64,000 nucleotides of DNA, taken from contig NZ_NSDJ01000001.1 in the NCBI RefSeq assembly GCF_003610915.1, positions 4,692,374 to 4,756,373 on the forward strand, read 5' to 3'. This document shows, piece by piece, positions 19,836-28,219 of the stretch. The stretch is from Rahnella variigena (GTDB taxonomy: Bacteria > Pseudomonadota > Gammaproteobacteria > Enterobacterales > Enterobacteriaceae). A program made the translations under genes and the position numbers. Under the pieces are notes generated by a model that did not search any database, had not been told where the DNA came from, and worked only from the letters and a program-made list of their open reading frames with translations. Positions within the stretch are counted from its first letter, which is position 1. The number at the start of each line of letters is the position of its first letter.

Positions 19836-20552
19836 ATGTTTTTCCCCCGCCCTCTTTATACTGCGGCAATTTCATTATTAAGCCTTATATTTTATTTATC
19901 CGCTTTTGATGCCATTGCCGCTACGCCGTCTGTTGAGACGCTTAAAACACACATTACTGCGCTGGTGAATAGCCATAATGAAAGACCGTCGGACAGCGCC
20001 ATTACCCGCACCATAAAGATTCTGACGCCCGCTGAACAACTGTCATCCCTTTGCGCTACGCCGGAATTATCCGTAGCAGGCAACAACCGGCGTCTGACCG
20101 GGAATAAAAGCATCATTGCGCAGTGCGGAAACAAACGTAAATTTATTCAGATTTCAGTGCAGGCGCAGGGAACCTGGTGGACGGCTCGTCACGGGATTAA
20201 ACCCGGCAGCGTGATTGATGCGAATGATATTGAGCCGCGCAGCGGATCGCTGGACAGACTCCCCGCTGGGCTGATTTTCGACCGGGAGAGCATTGTCGGC
20301 CAGACCGCCACGCGCACTATCAATAAAGGCCAGCCGGTGGTGGAAAATCAGCTCCGCAAAGGCTGGTCTGTGGTTTCCGGCCAGGAAGTGGACGTGTTAG
20401 CCACCGGTGAAGGGTTTCAGATCCGCATAAAAGCCAAGGCGCTGGACAGCGCCGCAGCAGGCCAGCCGGTGAGACTGAGCACACGTTCAGGGCAAATTGT
20501 GACCGGTACGGTGACCCCGGACGGAAAAGTGCATATTAATTTAAAAGAATAG
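19836..20552 (+). CDS. flgA: flagellar P-ring assembly chaperone FlgA
   Basis: Periplasmic chaperone for P-ring formation. I place the start at the ATG at 19836 because it begins a good Sec signal (MFFPRPLYTAAISLLSLIF, cleavage near AIAA), giving 238 residues (E. coli 219). The open frame extends to 19680, but the extra 52 residues are not FlgA-like and cover the promoter region. The C-terminal SAF-like domain is visible ('VIDANDIEPRSGSLDRLP', 'GQPVRLSTRSGQIVTGTV'). It is divergent from flgB and followed by flgMN. Confidence 0.94.
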   Translation: MFFPRPLYTAAISLLSLIFYLSAFDAIAATPSVETLKTHITALVNSHNERPSDSAITRTIKILTPAEQLSSLCATPELSVAGNNRRLTGNKSIIAQCGNKRKFIQISVQAQGTWWTARHGIKPGSVIDANDIEPRSGSLDRLPAGLIFDRESIVGQTATRTINKGQPVVENQLRKGWSVVSGQEVDVLATGEGFQIRIKAKALDSAAAGQPVRLSTRSGQIVTGTVTPDGKVHINLKE

Positions 20553-20553
20553 C

Positions 20554-20580
20554 TTTAGTTATTTTGGCAGCCACCGATAT
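20554..20580 (+). promoter_or_regulatory. FliA (sigma-28) promoter for flgMN
   Basis: TTTAGTTA (20554-20561) and ACCGATAT (20573-20580) are separated by 11 bases, a good sigma-28 match in the 76-base flgA-flgM gap. This is the position of the class 3 flgM promoter that lets FliA raise its own anti-sigma factor. Confidence 0.75.
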
Positions 20581-20628
20581 TTTAGATATACCGTGAGGTC
20601 ACCAGAACAACGAATGTAGAGGAACACC

Positions 20629-20928
20629 ATGAGCATCGACCGGACAATTCAACCTCTTTCAGTACCCGCTGTGAATGTGCAACAGCAGGATTTAAAAATG
20701 CGTCCGAAAGCCGCGGATATCAGCGCGGCACCGGTTGCAGCCAGCGAAACCTCAGGTACGCAAATTAAGCTGAGTAAAGTGACTCAGGCCATTCAGACAG
20801 ACAGCTCACAGGATGTTGACTACGACCGTCTTGCAAAAATTCGCGCAGCCATGGATGCCGGTGAATTACAACTTGATACTGACCAGATTGCCAATGCGCT
20901 GGTCGAAGACATCTTTCAACTCTCATAA
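20629..20928 (+). CDS. flgM: anti-sigma-28 factor FlgM
   Basis: Anti-sigma factor that binds FliA and is exported through the completed hook-basal body. The 99 residues match the family (97 in E. coli). The start 'MSIDRTIQPLSVPAVN' and the sigma-binding C-terminal half 'DYDRLAKIRAAMDAGELQLD' are typical. An AGAGGA SD is well placed. flgN follows after 17 bases. Confidence 0.96.
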   Translation: MSIDRTIQPLSVPAVNVQQQDLKMRPKAADISAAPVAASETSGTQIKLSKVTQAIQTDSSQDVDYDRLAKIRAAMDAGELQLDTDQIANALVEDIFQLS

Positions 20929-20945
20929 GTTCTGATAAGACATTA

Positions 20946-21395
20946 ATGAAAATGGAAAACTTACGTTCGGTTCTGCTAAAAATTCAAGATTCTCTGGGTG
21001 AACTGGAGGCTATTCTTGTCGAAGAAGCAAACCAATTAAGGCGGACGCAGATTAATCCTGTTTCCCTGCAAATTGTATCTGACAGCAAAAGTCAGTTGCT
21101 GGCGACGATCAGTCATTATGATGACCTGCGTAAGCAAATTGAAAAGCCGTTACATCTTTCTGCGCCTTATCATCAGAACGCAAGATTTGCATTGCTGTGG
21201 AAAAATATCACCAGGAAAGTCACTACCTCTAACGAGCTCAATAAAAAGATTTATGACTTGCTTGAAATGCATATTCAGAAAACTGAAAGCATTAAAAAAC
21301 TGGTAAATGATGCTGGCACACCCACCTCACTTTATGGTCAGGAAGGTCAGTCTGCGACGCCTGTATCAGGAAAGGTTTATAATATCAGCGTGTAA
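20946..21395 (+). CDS. flgN: flagellar export chaperone FlgN
   Basis: Cytoplasmic chaperone for FlgK and FlgL. The 149 residues (E. coli 138) are predicted to be mostly helical, with 'LEAILVEEANQLRRTQINPVSLQIVSDSKSQLL' typical of FlgN. It is last in the flgAMN group and is followed by a rho-independent terminator about 80 bases downstream. Confidence 0.95.
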   Translation: MKMENLRSVLLKIQDSLGELEAILVEEANQLRRTQINPVSLQIVSDSKSQLLATISHYDDLRKQIEKPLHLSAPYHQNARFALLWKNITRKVTTSNELNKKIYDLLEMHIQKTESIKKLVNDAGTPTSLYGQEGQSATPVSGKVYNISV

Positions 21396-21477
21396 CGGGA
21401 TTATTAATAGCATTAACAAACTAACAACTTATGTCCCCTAAATAAAAAATCTAAAAAACCACTCTGTTGTCTATTTT

Positions 21478-21505
21478 AGCTTCCTGTCGCGGGAAGCTTT
21501 TTTTT
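21478..21505 (+). terminator. rho-independent terminator after flgMN
   Basis: A 7-base stem AGCTTCC/GGAAGCT with a 7-base loop is followed by a run of eight Ts. It separates the flagellar block from srfABC. Confidence 0.9.
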
Positions 21506-21634
21506 GTATTTTCCATCTCCTTAATAAGCGTCACTTCTGTTCGTTCTTCGGCCAATCTGTTTATCATTATTTCATCCCGAAAGCCGTTAAAATAGCCAGC
21601 GTAAAAATATGCGGAATTTTAAACAGGGTGTGAA

Positions 21635-23095
21635 GTGGCAAATCTAATACTGCGCAGTGGATATCTGGACGATTACAATGCGCTCGGTGAAAACGGCCAG
21701 ACAATATTTGAAAGCGCGATACAAATTCGCGAAACATTACGTCTGCGTAAACAACAGATCCTCCTCGATTGCCTGGCGATCCCCCAGCACAATGAAGCCG
21801 AAGATAAAGTGGACTGGTACGCGCCGTATGAAGGCACCGTCACTCAGTGGGCTTACGCCAGCGATAAGCAACGCGAACAGGCCCTGCGGTATCTGGAAAA
21901 TTGCCTGACCAGCGCCAGTGCGCTGAGTAAAAGCTGCCTGCTGGCTGAAAAAACCGCCGTCCGGTTATTTGGCTCACTGCTGGCCAGGGTGGTGCAGTTT
22001 CCCGCCAGTCAGCATGTCTATCTGGTCGACGATAGACCGGTGATCACATTCTGGGGATTTACCCGCCTCAACCACCCGCAACAGGATGATCCCCTCGAGT
22101 GCCTGCGCGAGATCGCGCCACCTGTGGTGGCAGAAATCGCCACGGAACACGAACCGGTTATTGCGCAGGTGGCTGAAAAACAGGACGCTGAAAAGCCTGA
22201 AATCAGTACGCCTGTAATCAATAAGCCGCTGGTTATTGAGGCTTCCGATCCGCTGCCCGCGCCTGAGCCTGAAGAAGAAAAATTTGCTGATCCGCAGCCA
22301 GTCGTCGTTACGCTCTCATCGCCTTCTGCACCGCCGTCAGAACCTGCTGCCACCGTGCAGGCTGAGCCCGCCGCACTGCCCCAAAAAACCAGACCGCTGT
22401 GGCGCAGACTGATGCTGAAGATTGCCTTTGTGGGCATCCTGTTTATCGGCCTGCCAGTCGCCTGGCCGTACATCGCCGCCATGATGCCGTCGCTGGTGGT
22501 GACGCCTTACCGCGCCGGATCCACGGAAAACAACGTGCCTGCAACTATCGCCGAAACGGCGTCAGAACCGGTGGCCGAAACGCCAAAAATCCCGCTGTCT
22601 GCTCACCTTCCGGTTCAGCCTGCCGTCGTGGTTGCGCCGCCTGCGCCAGCGGTGAAAGAAGAGTCAGTGAAAGAGCCTGTTGTGGAAAAAGTAGAGGAAC
22701 CGGTCATTGATAAAAATGCACTGGTGCTGCCCGCTGATGAGGTTAAAGCGGGATCCACAGCCTTTATGAATGGTCGCTGGAAGGCGAGCATCAACGTCAA
22801 TAATCCGCTGACCAGCACCCCGCCGGGTCTGCGTTATCAGATCAAAAATAGTGAAGGCACCATCAGCATTACCCGCAACAACAATATTGTCTGTAAAGCC
22901 GACGTTTATCTCGGACTGATGCAGTCAGGCAATTTGCTGATTAAGAGCCGCACCAAAGCGAAATGCAGCGATGACACCCGTTATCAGGTGCCGGAAATCA
23001 CCTGCAGACAACCGCTCAGTGGCGCGGCCCAATGTACCGGCCGTTATGAAGACAACACCGTCGTTCCGATGACGCTTTTGAGAGTGGGTAAATAA
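21635..23095 (+). CDS. srfA: SrfA-like protein
   Basis: First gene of an srfABC operon, named in Salmonella as SsrB-regulated factors; their biochemical role is not settled. The protein has 486 residues from a GTG start with an AGGG 6 bases upstream. A helical N-terminal region (about 1-150) is followed by a Pro/Ala/Glu-rich linker, one membrane helix ('LMLKIAFVGILFIGLPVAWPYIAAM', about 260-285), a second Pro-rich linker and a compact C-terminal domain with several cysteines ('NNIVCKADVYLGL', 'CRQPLSGAAQCTG'). The topology suggests a bitopic membrane protein. srfB starts 3 bases after its stop. Confidence 0.85.
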   Translation: MANLILRSGYLDDYNALGENGQTIFESAIQIRETLRLRKQQILLDCLAIPQHNEAEDKVDWYAPYEGTVTQWAYASDKQREQALRYLENCLTSASALSKSCLLAEKTAVRLFGSLLARVVQFPASQHVYLVDDRPVITFWGFTRLNHPQQDDPLECLREIAPPVVAEIATEHEPVIAQVAEKQDAEKPEISTPVINKPLVIEASDPLPAPEPEEEKFADPQPVVVTLSSPSAPPSEPAATVQAEPAALPQKTRPLWRRLMLKIAFVGILFIGLPVAWPYIAAMMPSLVVTPYRAGSTENNVPATIAETASEPVAETPKIPLSAHLPVQPAVVVAPPAPAVKEESVKEPVVEKVEEPVIDKNALVLPADEVKAGSTAFMNGRWKASINVNNPLTSTPPGLRYQIKNSEGTISITRNNNIVCKADVYLGLMQSGNLLIKSRTKAKCSDDTRYQVPEITCRQPLSGAAQCTGRYEDNTVVPMTLLRVGK

Positions 23096-23098
23096 TTC

Positions 23099-26071
23099 AT
23101 GCTGGCAACTCTTATCGACTTCAAACCGGCCGTTACCCTCATCCAGAACAGCAGCGTGCAGTTTCTGGATTTCGGCCTGAATCCGGTGGGCGCAAGCCCG
23201 CACGCGGGTCGCTTTGTGCGTCACAGCGTCAATGGCCCGCTGCTGCGTCTCAGCTACGATACGTTGTCTGAGCGCTTCACCCTGCCCGCTGAAAACGGCG
23301 GCGAGCCGGAACTTGTCCGCCCGGAGATGACGGTTTCTCTGGAACATTCTTTGCAGGTGATGGACAACGTCTGGCTGCCGCTGCCTTTTATGCGTTTTAG
23401 TCCGCCGCGCGTATTCACCAACAGCCCTGCGAACTGGGCGCGCGTGCAGATTAAACGCCTGCCTGCGCCGGATGAAGCCGGTAACACCCTGCGTTTGTGT
23501 ATTGCTTTCGACACCAAAGTTCATGCCGATGACAGCGCCACCGCACAGCTGGCTCTCACCACCCGTGATGTACGCGACGGCAGCCGCTTTGCACTGGCGT
23601 GGCACAATCATGAAATCAGTGAGTTTCTGGATGAAACCTGGGTCGATGGCTGGTTGCGTGAAGTGTTTGTTCACTATGCCACCAATCAGGAAAAGCGCAG
23701 CGCGGGTGATATCAGTAACGCCATGAAAGCCTTCGAGTATCAGGCACACTTCCTCAATATTCTCGAAATGCTTGGTACCCAGCTTGAGATCCCGGAAGTT
23801 CAGATCGTCACGGAAACCCTGAGCAATGCGCCGGTTCCGGTGGACTTGATCCTTGATGTGGGCAACACGCATACCTGCGGCGTGATCCTTGAAGATCATG
23901 GTCCGAAAAATGCCGGATTACAGCAAAGCGCCGAGCTGCAAATCCGCTCACTGACGGAGCCGCAACTCATCAGCGAACCGCTGTTTACCAGCCGTCTGGA
24001 ATTCAACGAAGCCAAATTTGGCAAACACCATTTTTCAATGGAAAGTGGCCGCGATGAGGCGTTCGTCTGGCCGTCTTTTGCCCGCGTGGGCGATGAAGCG
24101 CGCCTGCTGGCAACGCGCCGTCTGGGAACCGAAGGTGCCAGCGGGATTTCCAGCCCGCGCCGTTATCTGTGGGATGATGCCCCCTCGGATCAGGCGTGGC
24201 GCTTCAGTCAGCTGACGGGTAAAACGCCGCGTGAGCCTCGTGCCATCGCGTTACCGCTGATGAATCTGATGAATGATGACGGGCAGCCCTTGTACAGCCT
24301 GCCACCGGATGAACGTCTGCCGGTGTTTTCGCCCAACTACAGCCGCAGTTCGCTGATGACGATCATGCTGTGTGAGCTGCTGGCTCAGGCACTGGCGCAA
24401 ATCAACAGCGTCGGCCACCGTCAGAGCATGGGGCTGACTCACGCACCGCGCCAGCTGCGCGATATCGTCCTGACGCTGCCTTCTGCCATGCCCAAACAGG
24501 AGCGGGAGATTTTCCGCCAGCGGGTGCAGGAAGCGGTAAAACTGGTCTGGAAATCCCTCGGCTGGCAGCCCAAAGATGACGATATGCTGCCCGGTTCCGG
24601 CAGCCGCGCCACCGTGGTTCCTTTACCAAAAGTACAAATGGAATGGGACGAAGCCACCTGTGGCCAGCTGGTCTGGTTGTATAACGAAGTCATCAATAAT
24701 TATGCCGGTCATGCGGAGGTGTTTTTCCAAAGCCTTGCGCGCCCTGACCGGCAGCTTGCCAGTGATGAACCGCAGGGACGCACCCTGCGTGTGGCGTCTG
24801 TGGATATCGGCGGCGGCACCACGGATATGGCGATCACCCAGTATCAGCTCGACGACGGCGCGGGAAGCAATGTCAAAATCACGCCAAATCTGCTGTTCCG
24901 TGAAGGGTTCAAAATTGCCGGGGACGACATTCTGCTGGACGTGATCCGCCACTGCATTCTTCCGGCACTGGAAAATACCCTGCAAAAAGCCGGAGTGACT
25001 GATGCCGCGCGCGTCATGAATAAGCTGTTCGGCGATGCCGCCCTCGACGGAAGTCGCGCCACGCTGCGCCAGCAGGTCACATTGCAGCTGTTTATTCCTC
25101 TCGGTCACGCCATTCTCGCCAGCTGGGAAAACAGCGATCCGCATGATAACAGCGCGCTGTTTGAAGGCCGGTTCGGTGAGCTGATCCCCCGCCAGCCGAC
25201 GCAGAATGTGATCAATTATATCCATCAGACCATCCAGCCGCTGCTGCCCGCAGATGCGCAGCCTTTCGATGTGCTGGACGTCCCGCTGCTGGTGGAACTG
25301 GCATCGCTCAAAGAAGCCCTGCTCACCGGGCGCTTCAGCCTGACGGCGCCGCTTCAGGCGTTGTGCGAAGTGATCAACCATTACTGCTGTGATGTCCTGC
25401 TGGTTACCGGTCGCCCTTCCTGTTTTCCGGGTGTTCAGGCGTTACTGCGTTATCAGCAGCCGGTGCCGGTTAACCGTATTGTCTGGCTGGACAGTTATCA
25501 GATCCACGAACGCTTCCCTTTCGGTCAGCAGGGTCGGGTGGTGAATCCAAAATCCACCGCGGCGCTGGGTGCGATGCTTTGCAGTCTGGCGATGGATTTA
25601 CGCCTGCCGGGTTTCAACTTTAAAACCGCCGATATACAGGCTTATTCCACCATCCGCTATCTGGGCGTGTTAGAGGGTAATCAGACCCTGAATGCAGAAA
25701 ACGTCTGGTATGCGCAGGTGGATCTTGACTGCCCGACCGCGCGGCTGGATGAAAACCTGAGTTTCCCGGTGCGTGGCGATATTTGTCTGGGGTTCCGCCA
25801 GCTGGCTGATACACGCTGGCCGGCGACACCGCTGTATCAGCTGAAAATCAACACGCCGGCACTGGCAAAACGTATTGCGGGAGACGGCATTTTGCAGGTG
25901 CGGCTGCAATATGATCAGCAAAACGGCGGCTTCTCTCTGGCGCACGCCACAATGCAGGACGGCAGTCCGCTGCCGGAAGGGGCGGTAAGCCTGAAACTGA
26001 ACACGCTCGCCAGCAGTTATAACGGCGAAAATCACTATTGGATCGACAGCGGGAACGTATACCTAAAATGA
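23099..26071 (+). CDS. srfB: SrfB-like actin/Hsp70-fold protein
   Basis: Large cytoplasmic protein of 990 residues, the length known for SrfB. Two nucleotide-binding signatures of the actin/Hsp70 superfamily are visible: phosphate-1-like 'DLILDVGNTHTCGVILED' (about 249-266) and phosphate-2-like 'VASVDIGGGTTDMAITQY' (about 565-582). An N-terminal region of unknown function precedes them. It is probably an ATPase working with SrfA and SrfC. Membership of the flagellar regulon has been reported for Salmonella srfABC, which fits the location next to flgMN. The stop overlaps the srfC start. Confidence 0.88.
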   Translation: MLATLIDFKPAVTLIQNSSVQFLDFGLNPVGASPHAGRFVRHSVNGPLLRLSYDTLSERFTLPAENGGEPELVRPEMTVSLEHSLQVMDNVWLPLPFMRFSPPRVFTNSPANWARVQIKRLPAPDEAGNTLRLCIAFDTKVHADDSATAQLALTTRDVRDGSRFALAWHNHEISEFLDETWVDGWLREVFVHYATNQEKRSAGDISNAMKAFEYQAHFLNILEMLGTQLEIPEVQIVTETLSNAPVPVDLILDVGNTHTCGVILEDHGPKNAGLQQSAELQIRSLTEPQLISEPLFTSRLEFNEAKFGKHHFSMESGRDEAFVWPSFARVGDEARLLATRRLGTEGASGISSPRRYLWDDAPSDQAWRFSQLTGKTPREPRAIALPLMNLMNDDGQPLYSLPPDERLPVFSPNYSRSSLMTIMLCELLAQALAQINSVGHRQSMGLTHAPRQLRDIVLTLPSAMPKQEREIFRQRVQEAVKLVWKSLGWQPKDDDMLPGSGSRATVVPLPKVQMEWDEATCGQLVWLYNEVINNYAGHAEVFFQSLARPDRQLASDEPQGRTLRVASVDIGGGTTDMAITQYQLDDGAGSNVKITPNLLFREGFKIAGDDILLDVIRHCILPALENTLQKAGVTDAARVMNKLFGDAALDGSRATLRQQVTLQLFIPLGHAILASWENSDPHDNSALFEGRFGELIPRQPTQNVINYIHQTIQPLLPADAQPFDVLDVPLLVELASLKEALLTGRFSLTAPLQALCEVINHYCCDVLLVTGRPSCFPGVQALLRYQQPVPVNRIVWLDSYQIHERFPFGQQGRVVNPKSTAALGAMLCSLAMDLRLPGFNFKTADIQAYSTIRYLGVLEGNQTLNAENVWYAQVDLDCPTARLDENLSFPVRGDICLGFRQLADTRWPATPLYQLKINTPALAKRIAGDGILQVRLQYDQQNGGFSLAHATMQDGSPLPEGAVSLKLNTLASSYNGENHYWIDSGNVYLK

Positions 26072-28203
26072 GCCAGTCAGACGCCATGCTTAATCAACTC
26101 ACTGAATGGGTAAACGATGCCCGTGCGCATTCCCCGCGTCTGGATCGGGAAGCGGACGGCCTGCTGGCGCGGTTAATGCAATTGCAGCAGCGCCAGCAAC
26201 AGATCGTTTCTCTGAACGATGCACCGCTGACGCTGGGGTTTTACGGCAGCTCCGTTGCCGGTAAACACCACATGCTAAAAATGATTGCCGCCGGAGGGAG
26301 TGACGAGGTTTATGTGCAGCTGGGTGAAAACACGCTCGATTATCTGCGCCATATTAATCCCGATAATCTCCCGCCTTCGATGGCGGTTCGTTTCACCGAG
26401 GTCGTGACACCCGGAGTGGAAAACTTTCCGCTGCTGCTGACGCTGTTTTGTGAAAGTGAACTGGCACAGCGGCTGATTCGCCAGTATCAGGCTTCCCGCC
26501 AGCCGCGCATTCTGTCCCGCAGCGCCATCACTGCCAGACTGGCTGAACTGAAACTGCGCCGCCAGCCGCGTGAAATTCCGGGCATGACCTGCGGACAATT
26601 TTCATCGGTCGTCCGCTGTTATCATCAGTCGGTTCGAAGCACGTATCATCTGGATGATGCGCTGGTCTGGCAGATGGCTGAACTGGTTCCCTGGCTGGAT
26701 CTGGCCGACCGGGCAATATTGCTTTCCACCCTGTGGGGAGAACACCCGGCACTGAGTTCGCAGTGGCAGCAGCAGGCACGCAGGTTGCAGAATTTAGGCG
26801 GAGTGACTCAGGTTCTGGCCCCGCTCAGTCTGGTCGTCGACAATATGCTGCTGCCAAACCCCGGTTTCCTGGTTCCCGCAGCGGAAAATACCGCAGAGCT
26901 GAATAACGACGTGATTGTCTGTCCGCTGCGTGATGGAAATACGCTGACACGTATGAGCCTCCCGCAACAGGATCTGGTCAGCCTGTGTGCCGAAATCACT
27001 TTCACACTGAGCCAGCCTTCTTCACTGACCGGCGTCGATATTCTGGACATCCCCGCCGGGCAGCTCCCCCGCTATCAGGAATGCCTGCAACCCGATACGG
27101 TGCTTATCTGCAACGCCGTCGCCGAAAGCCAGAGTCTGAGCCCGGTGGCACGTATGCTGGAAAGTTGGGTGGAGGAAACTCAGCCTCAGACACAGAGCGC
27201 GCTTCCGCGTCTGGTCTGGGCGATCACGCCTTTCGACCTGCGCTTTACCCGTGGCAATCACACCGACGCCGCCGTGCAGCGTTACATCACGCAATCGGGA
27301 AAACGCTGGGGTACATTACAGGCCCTCGATCAGCGCGATATCGCATGTCTGATCGAATGGCTGTCGGCGGCAGTCAACGGCGTATCGAGAGAGGACCGGC
27401 TTCGCGCCTTGCAGGAGAGTCTGCATCAGCGGATTGCCGCGCAGTTCCGCCGCTTTATCTCGCCGGAAAATGAACAACCGGGCCAGCGTACTGAAATGAT
27501 GATCCGCGCCCTGCAATCTCAGGCGGCAAAACAAGGTGACCTGATTGACCGGCTGATGTTGCCACGCGACGCGCTTTATCAGTGCTGGCAGCAACAGCAG
27601 CAGAAAAATACCGGGCAGCCTGCAGCGCTGATGATGAGTGTCGATTTGTTTGACGACGCTGACACCGCTCCCGATACAGCACATCAGCAGGACAGCTTTG
27701 CGGCAGACGTTTTCGCCCTGTGGGTGAATCATGTGACTCAGCTTGGCCATAATCAGGCCACTGCCGGTGCCGCCGGGCTGGACGCCACTCAGCTTCAGAC
27801 GCTGTGCGACACGCTGATCACCACGGCTTATCGCCTCGGACTGGCTGATACGCTGGAAACGACGCTTGCACAGCAACATGGCGATGCCGCACTGGCTGTC
27901 ACTCAGGCGGGGAATGTCGTCAATGATTTTGTCAGCTGGCTGGGTTACGACCTGGCGGATGCCGGGCAGCGCCCGCAGAGCCGCATTAATAAGGGCGCAC
28001 CGATTTTTGCGCCTGCTGCGCAGGCCAGTGCCGGAATGCGTCCGGATAGCCTCGGCGATGACGTGATACAGGGTAATGCCCGATACATTTTCGACTGGCT
28101 GGTCGCCCTGCTGACCCGCGCAGCAGAAAACACGCAGTGGGAAATGGCTGACGGGCTGGATGAAAAACACAGAAGTTCACTGCGCCGGTTGCTGACGGCA
28201 TAA
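26068..28203 (+). CDS. srfC: SrfC-like putative virulence factor
   Basis: Third srf protein, 711 residues from the ATG at 26068, which overlaps the srfB stop (ATGA); an earlier in-frame start at 26038 lies inside srfB and is less likely. A Walker-A-like segment 'GFYGSSVAGKHHML' near residues 55-70 suggests a degenerate P-loop (H where S/T is expected). The rest is helical with no recognised motif. Coupling with srfB implies a fixed stoichiometric complex. Cytotoxicity has been attributed to SrfABC in Xenorhabdus; whether that applies here is unknown. Confidence 0.85.
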   Translation: MSQSDAMLNQLTEWVNDARAHSPRLDREADGLLARLMQLQQRQQQIVSLNDAPLTLGFYGSSVAGKHHMLKMIAAGGSDEVYVQLGENTLDYLRHINPDNLPPSMAVRFTEVVTPGVENFPLLLTLFCESELAQRLIRQYQASRQPRILSRSAITARLAELKLRRQPREIPGMTCGQFSSVVRCYHQSVRSTYHLDDALVWQMAELVPWLDLADRAILLSTLWGEHPALSSQWQQQARRLQNLGGVTQVLAPLSLVVDNMLLPNPGFLVPAAENTAELNNDVIVCPLRDGNTLTRMSLPQQDLVSLCAEITFTLSQPSSLTGVDILDIPAGQLPRYQECLQPDTVLICNAVAESQSLSPVARMLESWVEETQPQTQSALPRLVWAITPFDLRFTRGNHTDAAVQRYITQSGKRWGTLQALDQRDIACLIEWLSAAVNGVSREDRLRALQESLHQRIAAQFRRFISPENEQPGQRTEMMIRALQSQAAKQGDLIDRLMLPRDALYQCWQQQQQKNTGQPAALMMSVDLFDDADTAPDTAHQQDSFAADVFALWVNHVTQLGHNQATAGAAGLDATQLQTLCDTLITTAYRLGLADTLETTLAQQHGDAALAVTQAGNVVNDFVSWLGYDLADAGQRPQSRINKGAPIFAPAAQASAGMRPDSLGDDVIQGNARYIFDWLVALLTRAAENTQWEMADGLDEKHRSSLRRLLTA

Positions 28204-28219
28204 ATCCGCAGCCGCCGTT

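Noticed and set aside
21560..21600. GCCGTTAA before srfA as a sigma-28 promoter
   Set aside because: The -10 is acceptable but no matching -35 is found 11 bases upstream.
22925..25381. Long minus-strand open frames opposite srfB (for example 22925-23899 and 24623-25381)
   Set aside because: They are antisense shadows of a GC-rich gene with clear actin/Hsp70-type motifs on the plus strand.
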